Origin: an uncultured Nonlabens sp. | Lineage (GTDB): Bacteria; Bacteroidota; Bacteroidia; Flavobacteriales; Flavobacteriaceae | Reading direction: 5' to 3' | Length of the DNA stretch: 64,000 nt | Assembly (NCBI GenBank): GCA_947491755.1 | Contig: CANLKV010000002.1 | Location: 806,001 to 870,000, forward strand | In this document: positions 32,131 through 41,482 of the stretch, piece by piece | Numbering within the stretch: position 1 is the stretch's first letter | How the letters are laid out: each line of letters opens with the position of its first letter | Notes under the pieces: model-generated | Databases searched by the model: none | What the model was told of the DNA's origin: nothing | The model's input: the letters and a program-made list of their open reading frames with translations, nothing else | Position numbers and translations under genes: made by a program

Positions 32131-34569
32131 ATGGCGCGCAAGAAAAAGACTAAATCTACAGCCCAGACCGCAAAGTCTGCTAACTATACTTTACCTTCTT
32201 TTAAACTCAATCGATTACAAGAAGTAATTCTCGGGTTTTTCTTGATTGCCTTAGGATGCATTTTTACCCTTTCTTTTATTTCTTTTTTACTTACCTGGCG
32301 CAGTGACCAGAGCATACTAGGTCGCCTTACAGAACGTGAGTTAGAGGCGCAAAACTGGCTCAGTAAATTAGGCGCCTGGCTGGGTGATTTATTTGTTTAC
32401 GATGGCTTTGGCGTTGCTGCGTTTTCCATCGCCGTTCTTGTTATCCTAACGGGAGTCTATTTGTTTGCGGCAAAGCGTGGGGTATTTTCGCTTTCGCGAA
32501 AGCGTATTTCCATGCTATGGATCTGGGGGCTTCCATTGATGCTGTGGTTTTCCGTATTTTTTGGTTTTTTCAGCGAGACCATACCTCTTTTAGGCGGTAA
32601 AGTAGGGCTCGAGTTAAATGATTTCTTGCAAGATTACATAGGACTCGCAGGCACAATTATATTCATGAGCTTTCTAGCTATTGTCTATTTGACCCTGCGC
32701 CTTAAAATAACTCCCGAAAAAATAAGCACTTACTTTAAAAATAAATCTGCCCAAGTTAAAGAGGGCTTCAACGACGTCACTGAAAGCACAGAAGCCACAG
32801 ATGAGGAAGAGGACTGGAAAACGGCTACGATAGAAGGACAATTAAAAGAGGAAGACCAAGATGACAGCTCGCTAGATTTTGATATCCATAAAGAAGAAGA
32901 GGAAGAAATAGAAGAACCTGCACAAGTAGATTTAAAACCAAAGCCAGTGATCACGTCTTTACCCGCGACAGATGATGATATAGGCATGGACATTGAGCAG
33001 GCAGTAGATGAAGAGGAAATTATTGATAATAAAGCTTCAAAACTGGTACAGGATTTTGGAGAGTTTGACCCTACTCTAGAATTGAGCAACTTCCAGTTTC
33101 CTGGTATTGATCTTTTAAAAGATTATACCCAAGGTAAAACCATCACCATTAACGAGCAGGAGTTACAAGCAAACAAAGATCGTATTGTTGAAACGCTCAA
33201 AAATTATAAGATAGGTATTGCAAAAATCACTGCCACCGTTGGACCTACCGTCACTTTGTATGAGATCGTTCCAGAGGCTGGCGTGCGCATTTCAAAAATC
33301 AAAAATCTAGAAGACGATATCGCCCTGTCCCTAGCAGCTTTAGGGATACGTATTATCGCCCCAATCCCTGGCAAGGGCACCATAGGTATTGAAGTACCTA
33401 ATCAAAACCCGTCTATCGTATCCATGCGATCTGTCATCGCCTCTCCTAAGTTTCAAAATGCAGAAATGGCCCTTCCTATCGCCTTTGGAAAAACCATAAG
33501 CAACGAGACGTTTGTAGTAGATCTGGCAAAAATGCCTCACCTACTAATGGCTGGAGCAACAGGTCAGGGAAAATCGGTAGGGTTGAATGCGGTGCTTACT
33601 TCACTGCTTTATGCAAAACATCCAGCCGAAGTTAAATTTGTCCTTGTAGATCCTAAAAAAGTAGAACTCACTCTTTTCAACAAGATTGAAAGGCATTACC
33701 TGGCAAAATTGCCTGATAGCGAGGAAGCGATCATTACAGATAATTCTAAAGTAATCAATACACTGAACAGTCTGTGTATTGAAATGGACCAGCGTTATGA
33801 TATCTTAAAGGAGGCCATGTGCCGCAATATAAAAGAGTACAATGCAAAGTTTAAAGCACGCAAATTAAATCCAGCAAACGGCCACAAATACTTACCTTAC
33901 ATCGTTCTAGTGGTGGATGAGTTTGCAGACCTGATCATGACCGCTGGTAAAGAGGTAGAAACACCTATTGCGAGGCTCGCACAACTAGCTCGTGCCATCG
34001 GTATTCACTTGATTATTGCCACCCAGCGTCCGTCGGTAAATGTTATTACGGGTATGATCAAGGCTAACTTCCCAGCCAGAATCTCCTTTAGAGTGCAACA
34101 AAAGGTTGATTCTCGCACCATTCTAGACAGCGGTGGCGCTGACCAGTTGATAGGGCGTGGTGACATGCTATACACCTCTGGTAACGAGATTATTAGAATA
34201 CAGTGTGCCTTTGTAGACACTCCGGAAGTAGAAAAGATAACTGACTTTATAGGCTCGCAAAAAGCCTATCCAGATGCACATTTACTGCCAGAGTATGTAG
34301 GAGAAGAAGGTGGCACAAGTCTTGATATCAGTATCGACGAGCGTGATTCAAAGTTTAAAGAAGCTGCAGAGATTATAGTGGTTGCGCAACAAGGTAGCGC
34401 CTCTTTATTGCAACGTAAATTAAAACTGGGATACAATCGCGCCGGTAGAATTATTGACCAGCTAGAGGCCGCAGGTGTAGTAGGTGGTTTTGAGGGGAGC
34501 AAGGCAAGACAAGTGCTTATACCAGACCTGGCGTCACTCGAGGTATTCTTAAATGAAGAACAGAATTAA
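32131..34569 (+). CDS. ftsK: DNA translocase FtsK/SpoIIIE
   Basis: An 812-residue septal DNA pump that segregates chromosome termini. The N-terminal domain has four membrane helices (about 30-55, 90-112, 130-150, 170-190). An acidic linker (about 215-300) follows. The motor contains Walker A GATGQGKSVGLNAV (about 473-486) and Walker B IVLVVDEFADLI (about 591-602). The C-terminal gamma winged helix (about 745-810), KLKLGYNRAGRIIDQLEAAG, reads polar DNA motifs. The palindromic repeat falls between membrane helices 2 and 3 and is read as LSRKR. Followed after 9 bases by lolA. Confidence 0.96.
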   Translation: MARKKKTKSTAQTAKSANYTLPSFKLNRLQEVILGFFLIALGCIFTLSFISFLLTWRSDQSILGRLTERELEAQNWLSKLGAWLGDLFVYDGFGVAAFSIAVLVILTGVYLFAAKRGVFSLSRKRISMLWIWGLPLMLWFSVFFGFFSETIPLLGGKVGLELNDFLQDYIGLAGTIIFMSFLAIVYLTLRLKITPEKISTYFKNKSAQVKEGFNDVTESTEATDEEEDWKTATIEGQLKEEDQDDSSLDFDIHKEEEEEIEEPAQVDLKPKPVITSLPATDDDIGMDIEQAVDEEEIIDNKASKLVQDFGEFDPTLELSNFQFPGIDLLKDYTQGKTITINEQELQANKDRIVETLKNYKIGIAKITATVGPTVTLYEIVPEAGVRISKIKNLEDDIALSLAALGIRIIAPIPGKGTIGIEVPNQNPSIVSMRSVIASPKFQNAEMALPIAFGKTISNETFVVDLAKMPHLLMAGATGQGKSVGLNAVLTSLLYAKHPAEVKFVLVDPKKVELTLFNKIERHYLAKLPDSEEAIITDNSKVINTLNSLCIEMDQRYDILKEAMCRNIKEYNAKFKARKLNPANGHKYLPYIVLVVDEFADLIMTAGKEVETPIARLAQLARAIGIHLIIATQRPSVNVITGMIKANFPARISFRVQQKVDSRTILDSGGADQLIGRGDMLYTSGNEIIRIQCAFVDTPEVEKITDFIGSQKAYPDAHLLPEYVGEEGGTSLDISIDERDSKFKEAAEIIVVAQQGSASLLQRKLKLGYNRAGRIIDQLEAAGVVGGFEGSKARQVLIPDLASLEVFLNEEQN
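32489..32504. repeat. Iterated palindrome, copy 5 (in ftsK)
   Basis: Perfect CGCTTTCGCGAAAGCG, read as SLSRKR in FtsK, a different frame from most other coding copies. Confidence 0.95.
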
Positions 34570-34578
34570 ATACATACA

Positions 34579-35223
34579 ATGAAACATATATTCTTTACGG
34601 TAATGGTATTTTTCGCTTTCGCGAAAGCGGCAACAGCACAGTCTAATGCCGCATCAAAATTGCTAGATGAAGTAGCTGCAAAATATAAAAGCTACAACAA
34701 TGTGAGTTTTACCTACAAGGGAAACTTGAAAAATGACAAGGCAAATTTTGACACAGACCTACAAGGAGAAGCAAAGTTGAGTGGGAACAAATACAATGCG
34801 ACCTATAATGGCACCACCTATATGTATGATGGTAAAAAATTATATACCATCAATCGCGAGGACGAGCAGGTTACCATTGCTACACAAAATAATGATGGCA
34901 GTGAGATGATCAATCCATCTAATATCATGACCTTTTATCAAAAAGGCTATAATAAAGAAATGGATATCGTTCAAAATGTAAAGGGTAGAAAAATACAATA
35001 CGTAAAATTAACGCCTATTAAATCTGGATCTGACTACAAGAATATCTTACTAGGCATCGATGCTAATACAAAGCACATTTATAACACGATTATCACAGAG
35101 CGCAGCGGGACCGTTATTACCTTTACCTTAAAATCCTTTAAGACAAACGAGCCACTAGCGGCAAACTGTTTTACCTTTGATGCCAGCCAGTATAAAAACT
35201 GGGATATTGAAGAAATGAACTAG
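34579..35223 (+). CDS. lolA: Outer-membrane lipoprotein carrier LolA family protein
   Basis: A 214-residue periplasmic protein with a signal peptide cleaved near residue 21 (ATAQ). The mature part has the LolA/LolB half-barrel pattern: YNNVSFTYKGNLKN, FDTDLQGEAKLSGNKY, YDGKKLYTINREDEQVTI. The family shuttles lipoproteins from inner to outer membrane. The neighbours ftsK and the LptF/G permease are the usual flavobacterial context. The palindromic repeat encodes AFAKA within the signal peptide (about residues 13-17). Two bases separate its stop from the TTG start of the next gene. Confidence 0.88.
   Translation: MKHIFFTVMVFFAFAKAATAQSNAASKLLDEVAAKYKSYNNVSFTYKGNLKNDKANFDTDLQGEAKLSGNKYNATYNGTTYMYDGKKLYTINREDEQVTIATQNNDGSEMINPSNIMTFYQKGYNKEMDIVQNVKGRKIQYVKLTPIKSGSDYKNILLGIDANTKHIYNTIITERSGTVITFTLKSFKTNEPLAANCFTFDASQYKNWDIEEMN
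34614..34629. repeat. Iterated palindrome, copy 6 (in the lolA signal peptide)
   Basis: Perfect CGCTTTCGCGAAAGCG, read as FAFAKAA inside the signal peptide of LolA. Confidence 0.95.
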
Positions 35224-35224
35224 G

Positions 35225-36670
35225 TTGAAAATACTAGACCGTTACATACTGACACAATTTATAAAGACGTTTTTAAGCGTCTTTATTGTATTAATGTTCA
35301 TTCTGATATTACAAGCCATCTGGCTTTATATTAAAGATATTGCGGGCAAGGATATCGATTTAATCACCATAGGTAAATTTATGATGTACACGATCCCTGT
35401 GATTGTGCCACTTGCCTTACCCCTCAGTATCTTGCTTGCTTCTATCATGGTTTTTGGTAACATGGCAGAGAACTATGAGTTTGCCGCTATGAAATCTAAT
35501 GGAATCTCGCTGCAGCGTGCCATGCGCAGCTTAATTATCATTATTTTTTCTTTAGGTATTACCAGTTTCTTTTTTGCTAATACGGTAATACCCTGGGGGC
35601 ATTTGAAACAGCGCAATTTGCGCCGCAATATTGCCCAGGTTAAACCTGCTATGGCTATTAGTAAGAATGTATTTAATCAACTGGGCGAGATTAATATTAA
35701 AGTATCCGACAAAACAGGAGACCGCGGTCAATTTTTAGAGGATGTTATCATACACCAGAAAAACCCAAAAAGGTCTGGAAACTGGAATGTGATTAAAAGT
35801 GAGCGCGGAGAATTGAAGAGTTCGCTCAAGTCAGACATTATCCAGCTGGTGCTTTACAACGGTAATTATTATGAGGATTTATTTGTTGTAAATCCAGAGA
35901 AGCGCGCTACCTCTCCTTTTGTAAAAAGCTATTTCGATACTTATACACTCAACATTGATGTGTCAGAGCTTAACGATGTTGACATGGATCAAGAGAGCGT
36001 TACCGATGATCACCAGATGCTTAAAATCCATCAATTACAAACGCAGATTGATTCTTTTGCGACGGATTTGAATAACAGCAAAGAAATCTACAATAAAACG
36101 CAACTGCTCAAGTGGTCTCCCGATCAATTATCCAGCCGGATGTCCAAATATTTAGATTCTACAGAAAATCTTGAAGACTTTTTTAATCGACTCAGTTTAA
36201 ATGACCAGATGCGAGCTGTGGATCAATCACTTAATAAAATTACGCAACAAGAGTATGCGATTGAGGCACGCAACGATCAGCTACAACGTGAGATGGTACG
36301 ATTAAACAAATACGAAATTGAAATTCATAAAAAATATGTTCTAGGCGTTGCTTGTATCATTCTGTTTTTTATCGGCGCTCCGCTAGGTGCCATCATTAGA
36401 AAAGGAGGTATGGGATTGCCCCTGGTTGTGGCTACTATATTCTTTTTGACCTATCATTTTATAGGAATTTTTGCAGAGAAATCTGCTACCGAAGGTGCCT
36501 TCCCAGCCTGGTTGGGCGCCTGGATGAGCACACTTATCATTTTTCCTATAGGGATCTTTTTAACCTATCGTGCAACTACAGATCAAGGTTTCTTTGATCT
36601 AGGCGGTGGCATCAACAACCTATTACAGCGCTTTAAAAAGAAGACCAAAGCCCCACCACCCGCCTCATAA
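35225..36670 (+). CDS. LptF/LptG (YjgP/YjgQ) family LPS-transport permease
   Basis: A 481-residue inner-membrane permease of the lipopolysaccharide export ABC transporter. Six helices in the family's 3+3 arrangement are visible: three N-terminal (about 10-120, with LDRYILTQFIKTFLSVF and VPLALPLSILLASIM), a large periplasmic beta-jellyroll (about 125-365) and three C-terminal (about 370-460, FFIGAPLGAIIRKGG). Bacteroidota often have a single long LptF/G-like gene here. It starts with TTG at 35225, two bases after the lolA stop. Confidence 0.92.
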   Translation: MKILDRYILTQFIKTFLSVFIVLMFILILQAIWLYIKDIAGKDIDLITIGKFMMYTIPVIVPLALPLSILLASIMVFGNMAENYEFAAMKSNGISLQRAMRSLIIIIFSLGITSFFFANTVIPWGHLKQRNLRRNIAQVKPAMAISKNVFNQLGEINIKVSDKTGDRGQFLEDVIIHQKNPKRSGNWNVIKSERGELKSSLKSDIIQLVLYNGNYYEDLFVVNPEKRATSPFVKSYFDTYTLNIDVSELNDVDMDQESVTDDHQMLKIHQLQTQIDSFATDLNNSKEIYNKTQLLKWSPDQLSSRMSKYLDSTENLEDFFNRLSLNDQMRAVDQSLNKITQQEYAIEARNDQLQREMVRLNKYEIEIHKKYVLGVACIILFFIGAPLGAIIRKGGMGLPLVVATIFFLTYHFIGIFAEKSATEGAFPAWLGAWMSTLIIFPIGIFLTYRATTDQGFFDLGGGINNLLQRFKKKTKAPPPAS

Positions 36671-36675
36671 ACCTG

Positions 36676-36683
36676 TATCTTTG
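36676..36683 (+). promoter_or_regulatory. -7 promoter box upstream of ribB
   Basis: TATCTTTG matches TAnnTTTG exactly, 28 bases before the ribB ATG. Confidence 0.55.
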
Positions 36684-36711
36684 TACGTCTTAAACGAGAG
36701 TAAAAAGAGTC

Positions 36712-37857
36712 ATGGTTACAACACAGCAAGAAAAAAACATCCAGCTGGATCGCATTGAAGACGCGATAGAAGATATAAAACAAGGCAAAGTAATCATCGT
36801 TGTCGACGATGAAAATCGTGAGAACGAAGGAGACTTTCTAGCCAGCGCACAATCTGTAACGCCAGAGATGATCAACTTTATGGCCACCCATGGGCGCGGA
36901 CTTATCTGTTGCCCTATTACTGAAAAACGAGTAAAGGAATTAGAACTTCCCATGATGATCAATAACAACTCTGATCCCATGGAGACTGCCTTTACGGTAA
37001 GTGTAGATTTGCGTGGTCATGGCGTGACCACAGGCATTAGTGCCAGCGACCGGGCTTTGACAATACAGGCGATGATCGATAAAAACACCCAACCACATGA
37101 CTTGAGCAAGCCGGGCCACATATTCCCGCTCAAGGCAAAAGAAGGTGGCGTGTTGCGTCGTACAGGCCATACAGAGGCTGCCATTGATTTTGCTCGTCTG
37201 GCAGGTCATGAACCCGCTGGTGTGATTGTAGAAATCATGAACGAGGACGGTACCATGGCGCGTTTACCACAATTAATTGATGTGGCTAGAAAACACGGCT
37301 TGAAACTAGTAAGTATTGAAGATCTAGTGGCATATCGTATGAAAAACGACAGTCTGATTGTAAAAAAAGAAGACTTTATGTTGACCACACGCTTTGGTAA
37401 TTATCGTTTGAGAGCCTATCAACAAACCACTAACGGACAGATACACCTGGCGCTTACTCTAGGTACTTGGAAGCATGATGACGTCGTTCTTACTAGAATG
37501 AATAGCACACAGGTAAACAACGACCTCTTCTCTACCCTAACCTCAGATGCAGATCGCAAGCTAGATGCTATGTTTGAACGGCTTAATCAAGAGGGCAAGG
37601 GAGCCATTGTTTTTATCAATCAGCAATTTGAACCAGAAAACATGCTAGGTCGACTAGAAGAGTTGAAAAACCTGCAAAAAAATGGTAAGCACAAAGCGCC
37701 ACGCCGCAAACTAGACCATAAAGATTATGGAATAGGAGCTCAAATACTGCACGATTTAAATATTTCAAAACTTAAATTGATGACAAACAGTGAGCAAAGC
37801 AAGCGTATAGGCATGATAGGCTACGACCTAGAGATTGTTGAAAATGTAGGATATTAG
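36712..37857 (+). CDS. ribB: 3,4-dihydroxy-2-butanone-4-phosphate synthase (RibB) with degenerate RibA domain
   Basis: A 381-residue two-domain protein of riboflavin synthesis. The RibB domain (about 8-215) is complete: VDDENRENEGDF with Mg-binding acids (about 31-42), HGRGLICCPI (60-69), TGISASDRALTI, and RRTGHTEAAIDFARLAGHEPAG (about 144-165). The C-terminal part (about 222-381) aligns with GTP cyclohydrolase II, but the three zinc Cys are gone: the place of the SECLTGD..GSxRCDCG motif reads NSTQVNNDLFSTLTSDAD. It should therefore make the butanone phosphate only; a separate RibA must exist elsewhere. No FMN riboswitch is apparent in the 41-base upstream gap. Confidence 0.9.
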   Translation: MVTTQQEKNIQLDRIEDAIEDIKQGKVIIVVDDENRENEGDFLASAQSVTPEMINFMATHGRGLICCPITEKRVKELELPMMINNNSDPMETAFTVSVDLRGHGVTTGISASDRALTIQAMIDKNTQPHDLSKPGHIFPLKAKEGGVLRRTGHTEAAIDFARLAGHEPAGVIVEIMNEDGTMARLPQLIDVARKHGLKLVSIEDLVAYRMKNDSLIVKKEDFMLTTRFGNYRLRAYQQTTNGQIHLALTLGTWKHDDVVLTRMNSTQVNNDLFSTLTSDADRKLDAMFERLNQEGKGAIVFINQQFEPENMLGRLEELKNLQKNGKHKAPRRKLDHKDYGIGAQILHDLNISKLKLMTNSEQSKRIGMIGYDLEIVENVGY

Positions 37858-37869
37858 TAAGGGGAGTAC

Positions 37870-37885
37870 CGCTTTCGCGAAAGCG
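37870..37885. repeat. Iterated palindrome, copy 7 (intergenic)
   Basis: Perfect CGCTTTCGCGAAAGCG in the 74-base gap between ribB and murQ. Confidence 0.95.
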
Positions 37886-37931
37886 AACTAAACCATCACT
37901 AATGATCATATCAGTAAATTAGGACTCTATT

Positions 37932-38747
37932 ATGGCATTTAAAAACATTACGGAACAAGAGAGTTTATACAACGATCTTGAAAAAATGACTACCAAAGAG
38001 TTGTTGACTGCCATCAATCAAGAGGATCAAAAAGTAGCGCTGGCGGTGCAAAAAATCACCCCTCAAATTGAATTATTTGTAGAGGCACTGGTAGAAAAAA
38101 TGAAACAAGGAGGTCGATTATTTTACATAGGTGCGGGTACGAGCGGTAGATTGGGCATTCTGGATGCCAGTGAGTGTCCACCCACCTTTGGCGTGGCACC
38201 TGGTACCGTTATAGGTATCATTGCTGGAGGCGATCATGCGATAAGACATGCCGTAGAAAATGCGGAAGACGATACCCAGCAAGCTATTAAAGACCTCAAT
38301 AACCACCAATTGACTACTAAGGATGTGGTAGTGGGAATTGCTGCCAGTGGAAAAACTCCCTATGTTCTGGGTGGTATTGAGGCCTGCAATAATTTAGGTT
38401 TAATTACAGGCGGTATATCGTGTAATCCAGAGAGCGCACTGGATACGGCCGCTCAATTTTCTATGACCCCAGTAGTAGGTCCAGAATTTTTAACAGGAAG
38501 CAGCCGCATGAAGGCAGGTACGGCACAAAAAATGATCCTCAATATGATTACCACCACCGCCATGATAAAATTAGGGCACGTGGTGGGCAACAAAATGGTA
38601 GACATGCAGTTGAGCAATGACAAATTAGTGGACCGCGGCACTCGTATGATTATGGAGTCAGCACTGCTGGATTATGAGACGGCAAAGTCCCTACTACAAA
38701 AGTATGGCAGCGTTAGACAGGTATTAAATCACATAGGAATTTGCTAG
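37932..38747 (+). CDS. murQ: N-acetylmuramic acid 6-phosphate etherase (MurQ)
   Basis: A 271-residue SIS-domain lyase that splits the lactyl ether of MurNAc-6-phosphate, giving GlcNAc-6-phosphate for cell-wall recycling. Diagnostic segments are YIGAGTSGRLGILDASECPPTFG (about 64-86) with the catalytic Glu, AGGDHAIRHAVENAEDD (about 97-113), GIAASGKTPYVLGGI (about 137-151), and GPEFLTGSSRMKAGTAQKM (about 182-200). Its length is slightly shorter than E. coli MurQ (about 298), lacking the far C-terminal helix, as in many Bacteroidota. Confidence 0.95.
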   Translation: MAFKNITEQESLYNDLEKMTTKELLTAINQEDQKVALAVQKITPQIELFVEALVEKMKQGGRLFYIGAGTSGRLGILDASECPPTFGVAPGTVIGIIAGGDHAIRHAVENAEDDTQQAIKDLNNHQLTTKDVVVGIAASGKTPYVLGGIEACNNLGLITGGISCNPESALDTAAQFSMTPVVGPEFLTGSSRMKAGTAQKMILNMITTTAMIKLGHVVGNKMVDMQLSNDKLVDRGTRMIMESALLDYETAKSLLQKYGSVRQVLNHIGIC

Positions 38748-38748
38748 C

Positions 38749-38985
38749 ATGAACGAACAACCATCTACAGACCGAGAAGTATTGAGCAAAGGCGTGAGAC
38801 GACTATTGTTGTCCATTCCTTTTTTTATTTTAGGGCCTATTTTAATTTATTTAGGCGCTGGCAGCGACCATCCTATAATTTTTCTCATGCCAGGCATAGC
38901 CTTTGCTATACTTGCTGTGGTATTTATGTATCAAGGGATCCAGACCATTCTTGATTCTATGTTTAAAACAAATAAAACCAGATGA
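38749..38985 (+). CDS. DUF6095-like small membrane protein
   Basis: A 78-residue protein with two membrane helices (about 20-38 and 44-64) and a short basic tail. KGVRRLLLSIPFFILGPILIY followed by FAILAVVFMYQGIQTILDSMF resembles the DUF6095 family of Bacteroidota, which has no known function. It begins 1 base after murQ, and its stop overlaps the start of the next lipoprotein gene (ATGA), so it is embedded in the operon. Confidence 0.75.
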   Translation: MNEQPSTDREVLSKGVRRLLLSIPFFILGPILIYLGAGSDHPIIFLMPGIAFAILAVVFMYQGIQTILDSMFKTNKTR

Positions 38986-39788
38986 TTATTTATAAAACCA
39001 TAGCAACGCTATGCCTCATGCTGTTTTTAAGCAGTTGTAAACCTGGAGATAACCCTCAAAATGAACAGCAAGAGCAACAAAAGAATGAGGCCACACAGGA
39101 AGTACTTCCTGGTGTTCAAAGTATCGAAACCGCTCATAATAAAGACAAATTTTTAGACAACGAGGTGATCAAATTTGATATCGATCTCAATTTTAATGGG
39201 AGCGATAGACTGGATGCTACTATATATCTTTCTACAGATTCTAGATTTATACGTATTGATAAAGTTGATGGCTCTTCATTAATTTACGACGGAAGCAATG
39301 TGTGGTCAACGCCACAAGAAGCTTCTTTGCAAGGCGCACGTTTTGATATTTTTACATGGAGCTATTTTTTTGCATTGCCTTACAAATTGAGTGATCCTGG
39401 TGCTATAGCTACCGTAATGGACCCAGCTGACAACTATAATAAGATACGCCTGACTTTTGAACAAGGCACTGGCGACGCGCCAGACGACTGGTATGAGATT
39501 TACAGCGATCCTCAAACGGGTTTGTTGGCTTATGCAGGATACATCGTCACCTATGGCGGTACTCCAGCAGATCGCGCAGCACAAAATGCTCATGCTATAG
39601 GGTATTCAGACTATCAAAGAGTTAATGATATTCCTGTGGCTACACAATGGTCCTTTTACAACTATGACAATAAAGTAGATACCACACAAGTTATAGGAAA
39701 TGCAGTGATCACTGATGTAGCATTCATTCCATTCCGTTCCTCTTTATTTGAAAAGCCGACTGATGCAGTACCGGTACCCTTACCATGA
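38982..39788 (+). CDS. Flavobacterial lipoprotein of unknown function
   Basis: A 268-residue lipoprotein (lipobox MLFLSSC, Cys at about 19) with a Gln/Glu-rich linker and a mature beta-rich domain (about 60-260) holding IKFDIDLNFNGSDRLDATIYL and YDGSNVWSTP. The strand pattern recalls LolA-like half-barrels and, from memory, the DUF6503 group of Bacteroidota; I am not sure of either. It overlaps the small membrane gene before it and the OstA-like gene after it by 4 bases each, so a role tied to outer-membrane assembly is plausible. Confidence 0.75.
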   Translation: MIIYKTIATLCLMLFLSSCKPGDNPQNEQQEQQKNEATQEVLPGVQSIETAHNKDKFLDNEVIKFDIDLNFNGSDRLDATIYLSTDSRFIRIDKVDGSSLIYDGSNVWSTPQEASLQGARFDIFTWSYFFALPYKLSDPGAIATVMDPADNYNKIRLTFEQGTGDAPDDWYEIYSDPQTGLLAYAGYIVTYGGTPADRAAQNAHAIGYSDYQRVNDIPVATQWSFYNYDNKVDTTQVIGNAVITDVAFIPFRSSLFEKPTDAVPVPLP

Positions 39789-41482
39789 AAAAAGTAGCTC
39801 TTTATTTTTTATTCATCATTACCGCGCTGTGCAGTACAACCGCTGCTTCACAACAGCCTGTTGATTCGTTAATCAGGGTTAATGCTCCATTAGAACGTAT
39901 TAATGAAGAACAATTCCCTGATGCTATTTTGTATTTCAGTAATCCTAGCGAACAAGTATTTGTGCAACACCGTGGTATAGAAATGTACTGTGACAAAGCT
40001 GTTTTCTACCTAAAAAACAACTTTATAAAAGCTATAGGCAATGTGCGCATGAATCAAGGCGATAGTATTTTCATGTCATCAAAGTATGCAGAATACAATG
40101 GGATTACTCAAATGGCCTATGCCAGCGGCGAGGTAAACATGCGCAGCCCTGAAAGCACCCTACAAACAGATACCTTATATTTTGATCGGGCTAGACAACA
40201 AGCTTTTTATCGCAGCGGTGGCACGGTAAGAGATACAGCCAGCACACTTAAAAGCCGTGTGGGACGATACTATCTTGCTGATAAGAAATATCAGTTTCTA
40301 GACCAGGTGGTCGTTACACATCCAAAGTATGTGATCAACTCTAACCACTTGAACTTCTTTTCAGAGAATGGTCACGTTTATATGTATGGTCCTTCTACCA
40401 TAACTGGTGAACAAAGCAAAGTATATTGCGAGCGTGGTTTTTATGACACTAGAGCTGACGTAGGATACTTTGTAAAAAACTCTAGTATAGATTATGATGA
40501 CCGCAATATAAAAGGAGACAGTCTTTATTTTGATAGGACAAAAAATTATGCCAGCGGTGTTAACAACGTCATCGTCACAGATACCATTAATAATTCTGTA
40601 ATTAAAGGTGACTTTGCGCAAGTATATCGTGATAAAGACAGCGTTTTTATGACCAGACGCGCTGTTGCTATTTCCATTCAAGATCAGGATAGTGTTTATA
40701 TTCATGCAGACACACTTATGATCACAGGAAAGGAAAATGATCGCATCGTGAGAGGCTACTATGACGTGCGCATGTTTAAAAGTGATATGAGTGGAAAATC
40801 AGACAGCCTAGTCTCCAGACAAAGCACTGGCCTGACTAAAATGATAGGAAAACCTATTTTATGGAGCGGTAAAAGTCAGATGACCGGTGACAGCATTTTT
40901 ATTCAGAGCAATGTTCAAACAGAAAAATTAGATTCTCTCAGGGTCTTTTACAACGCATTTATTGTAGATAAAGACACGGCAGGTGGATTCAATCAAATAA
41001 AAGGCAAAGAACTGATAGGTTATTTTAAAGATAACGCACTGGATGTCGTTACTATAAATAAAAACGTAGAACACCTGATCTATGTAAGAAATGAAGACCA
41101 GGATCTTATAGGCATTGATAAAAGGACCAGCGGCCGTATGAGAATCGAGTTTGAAGATCAAGAGATTGCAGTCAATTACAATTTTGATGATGTGCGCGGT
41201 AGAACCTTTCCACCAGAAGAACTACCTGTTAATGCCCGTACCTTGAGAGGAATGCGCTGGCGAGGCGACGAACAATTGCTGAGCGTACAAGATTTATTTA
41301 AGGGACAAGAGATACCGCCACAAATAAAAATCCAAGGGCTACCCTTACCGCAGGTTCAAGAGGGGTTTTTCAAAAAAGAAGATTCTGCTACCTTACCAGT
41401 AAACAGCAATTTATCTAAAAAAGAAATGATCAACCGTCCTGCAGATGATATCAAAAATATAAAAGGAACTGGCGAAAATTGA
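39785..41482 (+). CDS. OstA/LptA-like organic solvent tolerance protein
   Basis: A 565-residue secreted protein (signal peptide about 1-22, TTAAS). It consists of repeated beta strands typical of the OstA/LptA-C/LptD N-terminal jellyroll family, such as GNVRMNQGDSIFMSSKYAEYNG and ASGEVNMRSPESTLQTDTLYF, with the alternating 'DTLYFDRA/GDSLYFDRT' repeats. Members form the periplasmic bridge that carries lipopolysaccharide. The long flavobacterial version has several such repeats and no barrel. Overlaps the next gene (TTGA). Confidence 0.88.
   Translation: MKKVALYFLFIITALCSTTAASQQPVDSLIRVNAPLERINEEQFPDAILYFSNPSEQVFVQHRGIEMYCDKAVFYLKNNFIKAIGNVRMNQGDSIFMSSKYAEYNGITQMAYASGEVNMRSPESTLQTDTLYFDRARQQAFYRSGGTVRDTASTLKSRVGRYYLADKKYQFLDQVVVTHPKYVINSNHLNFFSENGHVYMYGPSTITGEQSKVYCERGFYDTRADVGYFVKNSSIDYDDRNIKGDSLYFDRTKNYASGVNNVIVTDTINNSVIKGDFAQVYRDKDSVFMTRRAVAISIQDQDSVYIHADTLMITGKENDRIVRGYYDVRMFKSDMSGKSDSLVSRQSTGLTKMIGKPILWSGKSQMTGDSIFIQSNVQTEKLDSLRVFYNAFIVDKDTAGGFNQIKGKELIGYFKDNALDVVTINKNVEHLIYVRNEDQDLIGIDKRTSGRMRIEFEDQEIAVNYNFDDVRGRTFPPEELPVNARTLRGMRWRGDEQLLSVQDLFKGQEIPPQIKIQGLPLPQVQEGFFKKEDSATLPVNSNLSKKEMINRPADDIKNIKGTGEN

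Noticed and set aside
36684..36711. FMN riboswitch before ribB
   Set aside because: The gap to the upstream gene is only 41 bases and includes the promoter box, too short for the aptamer.
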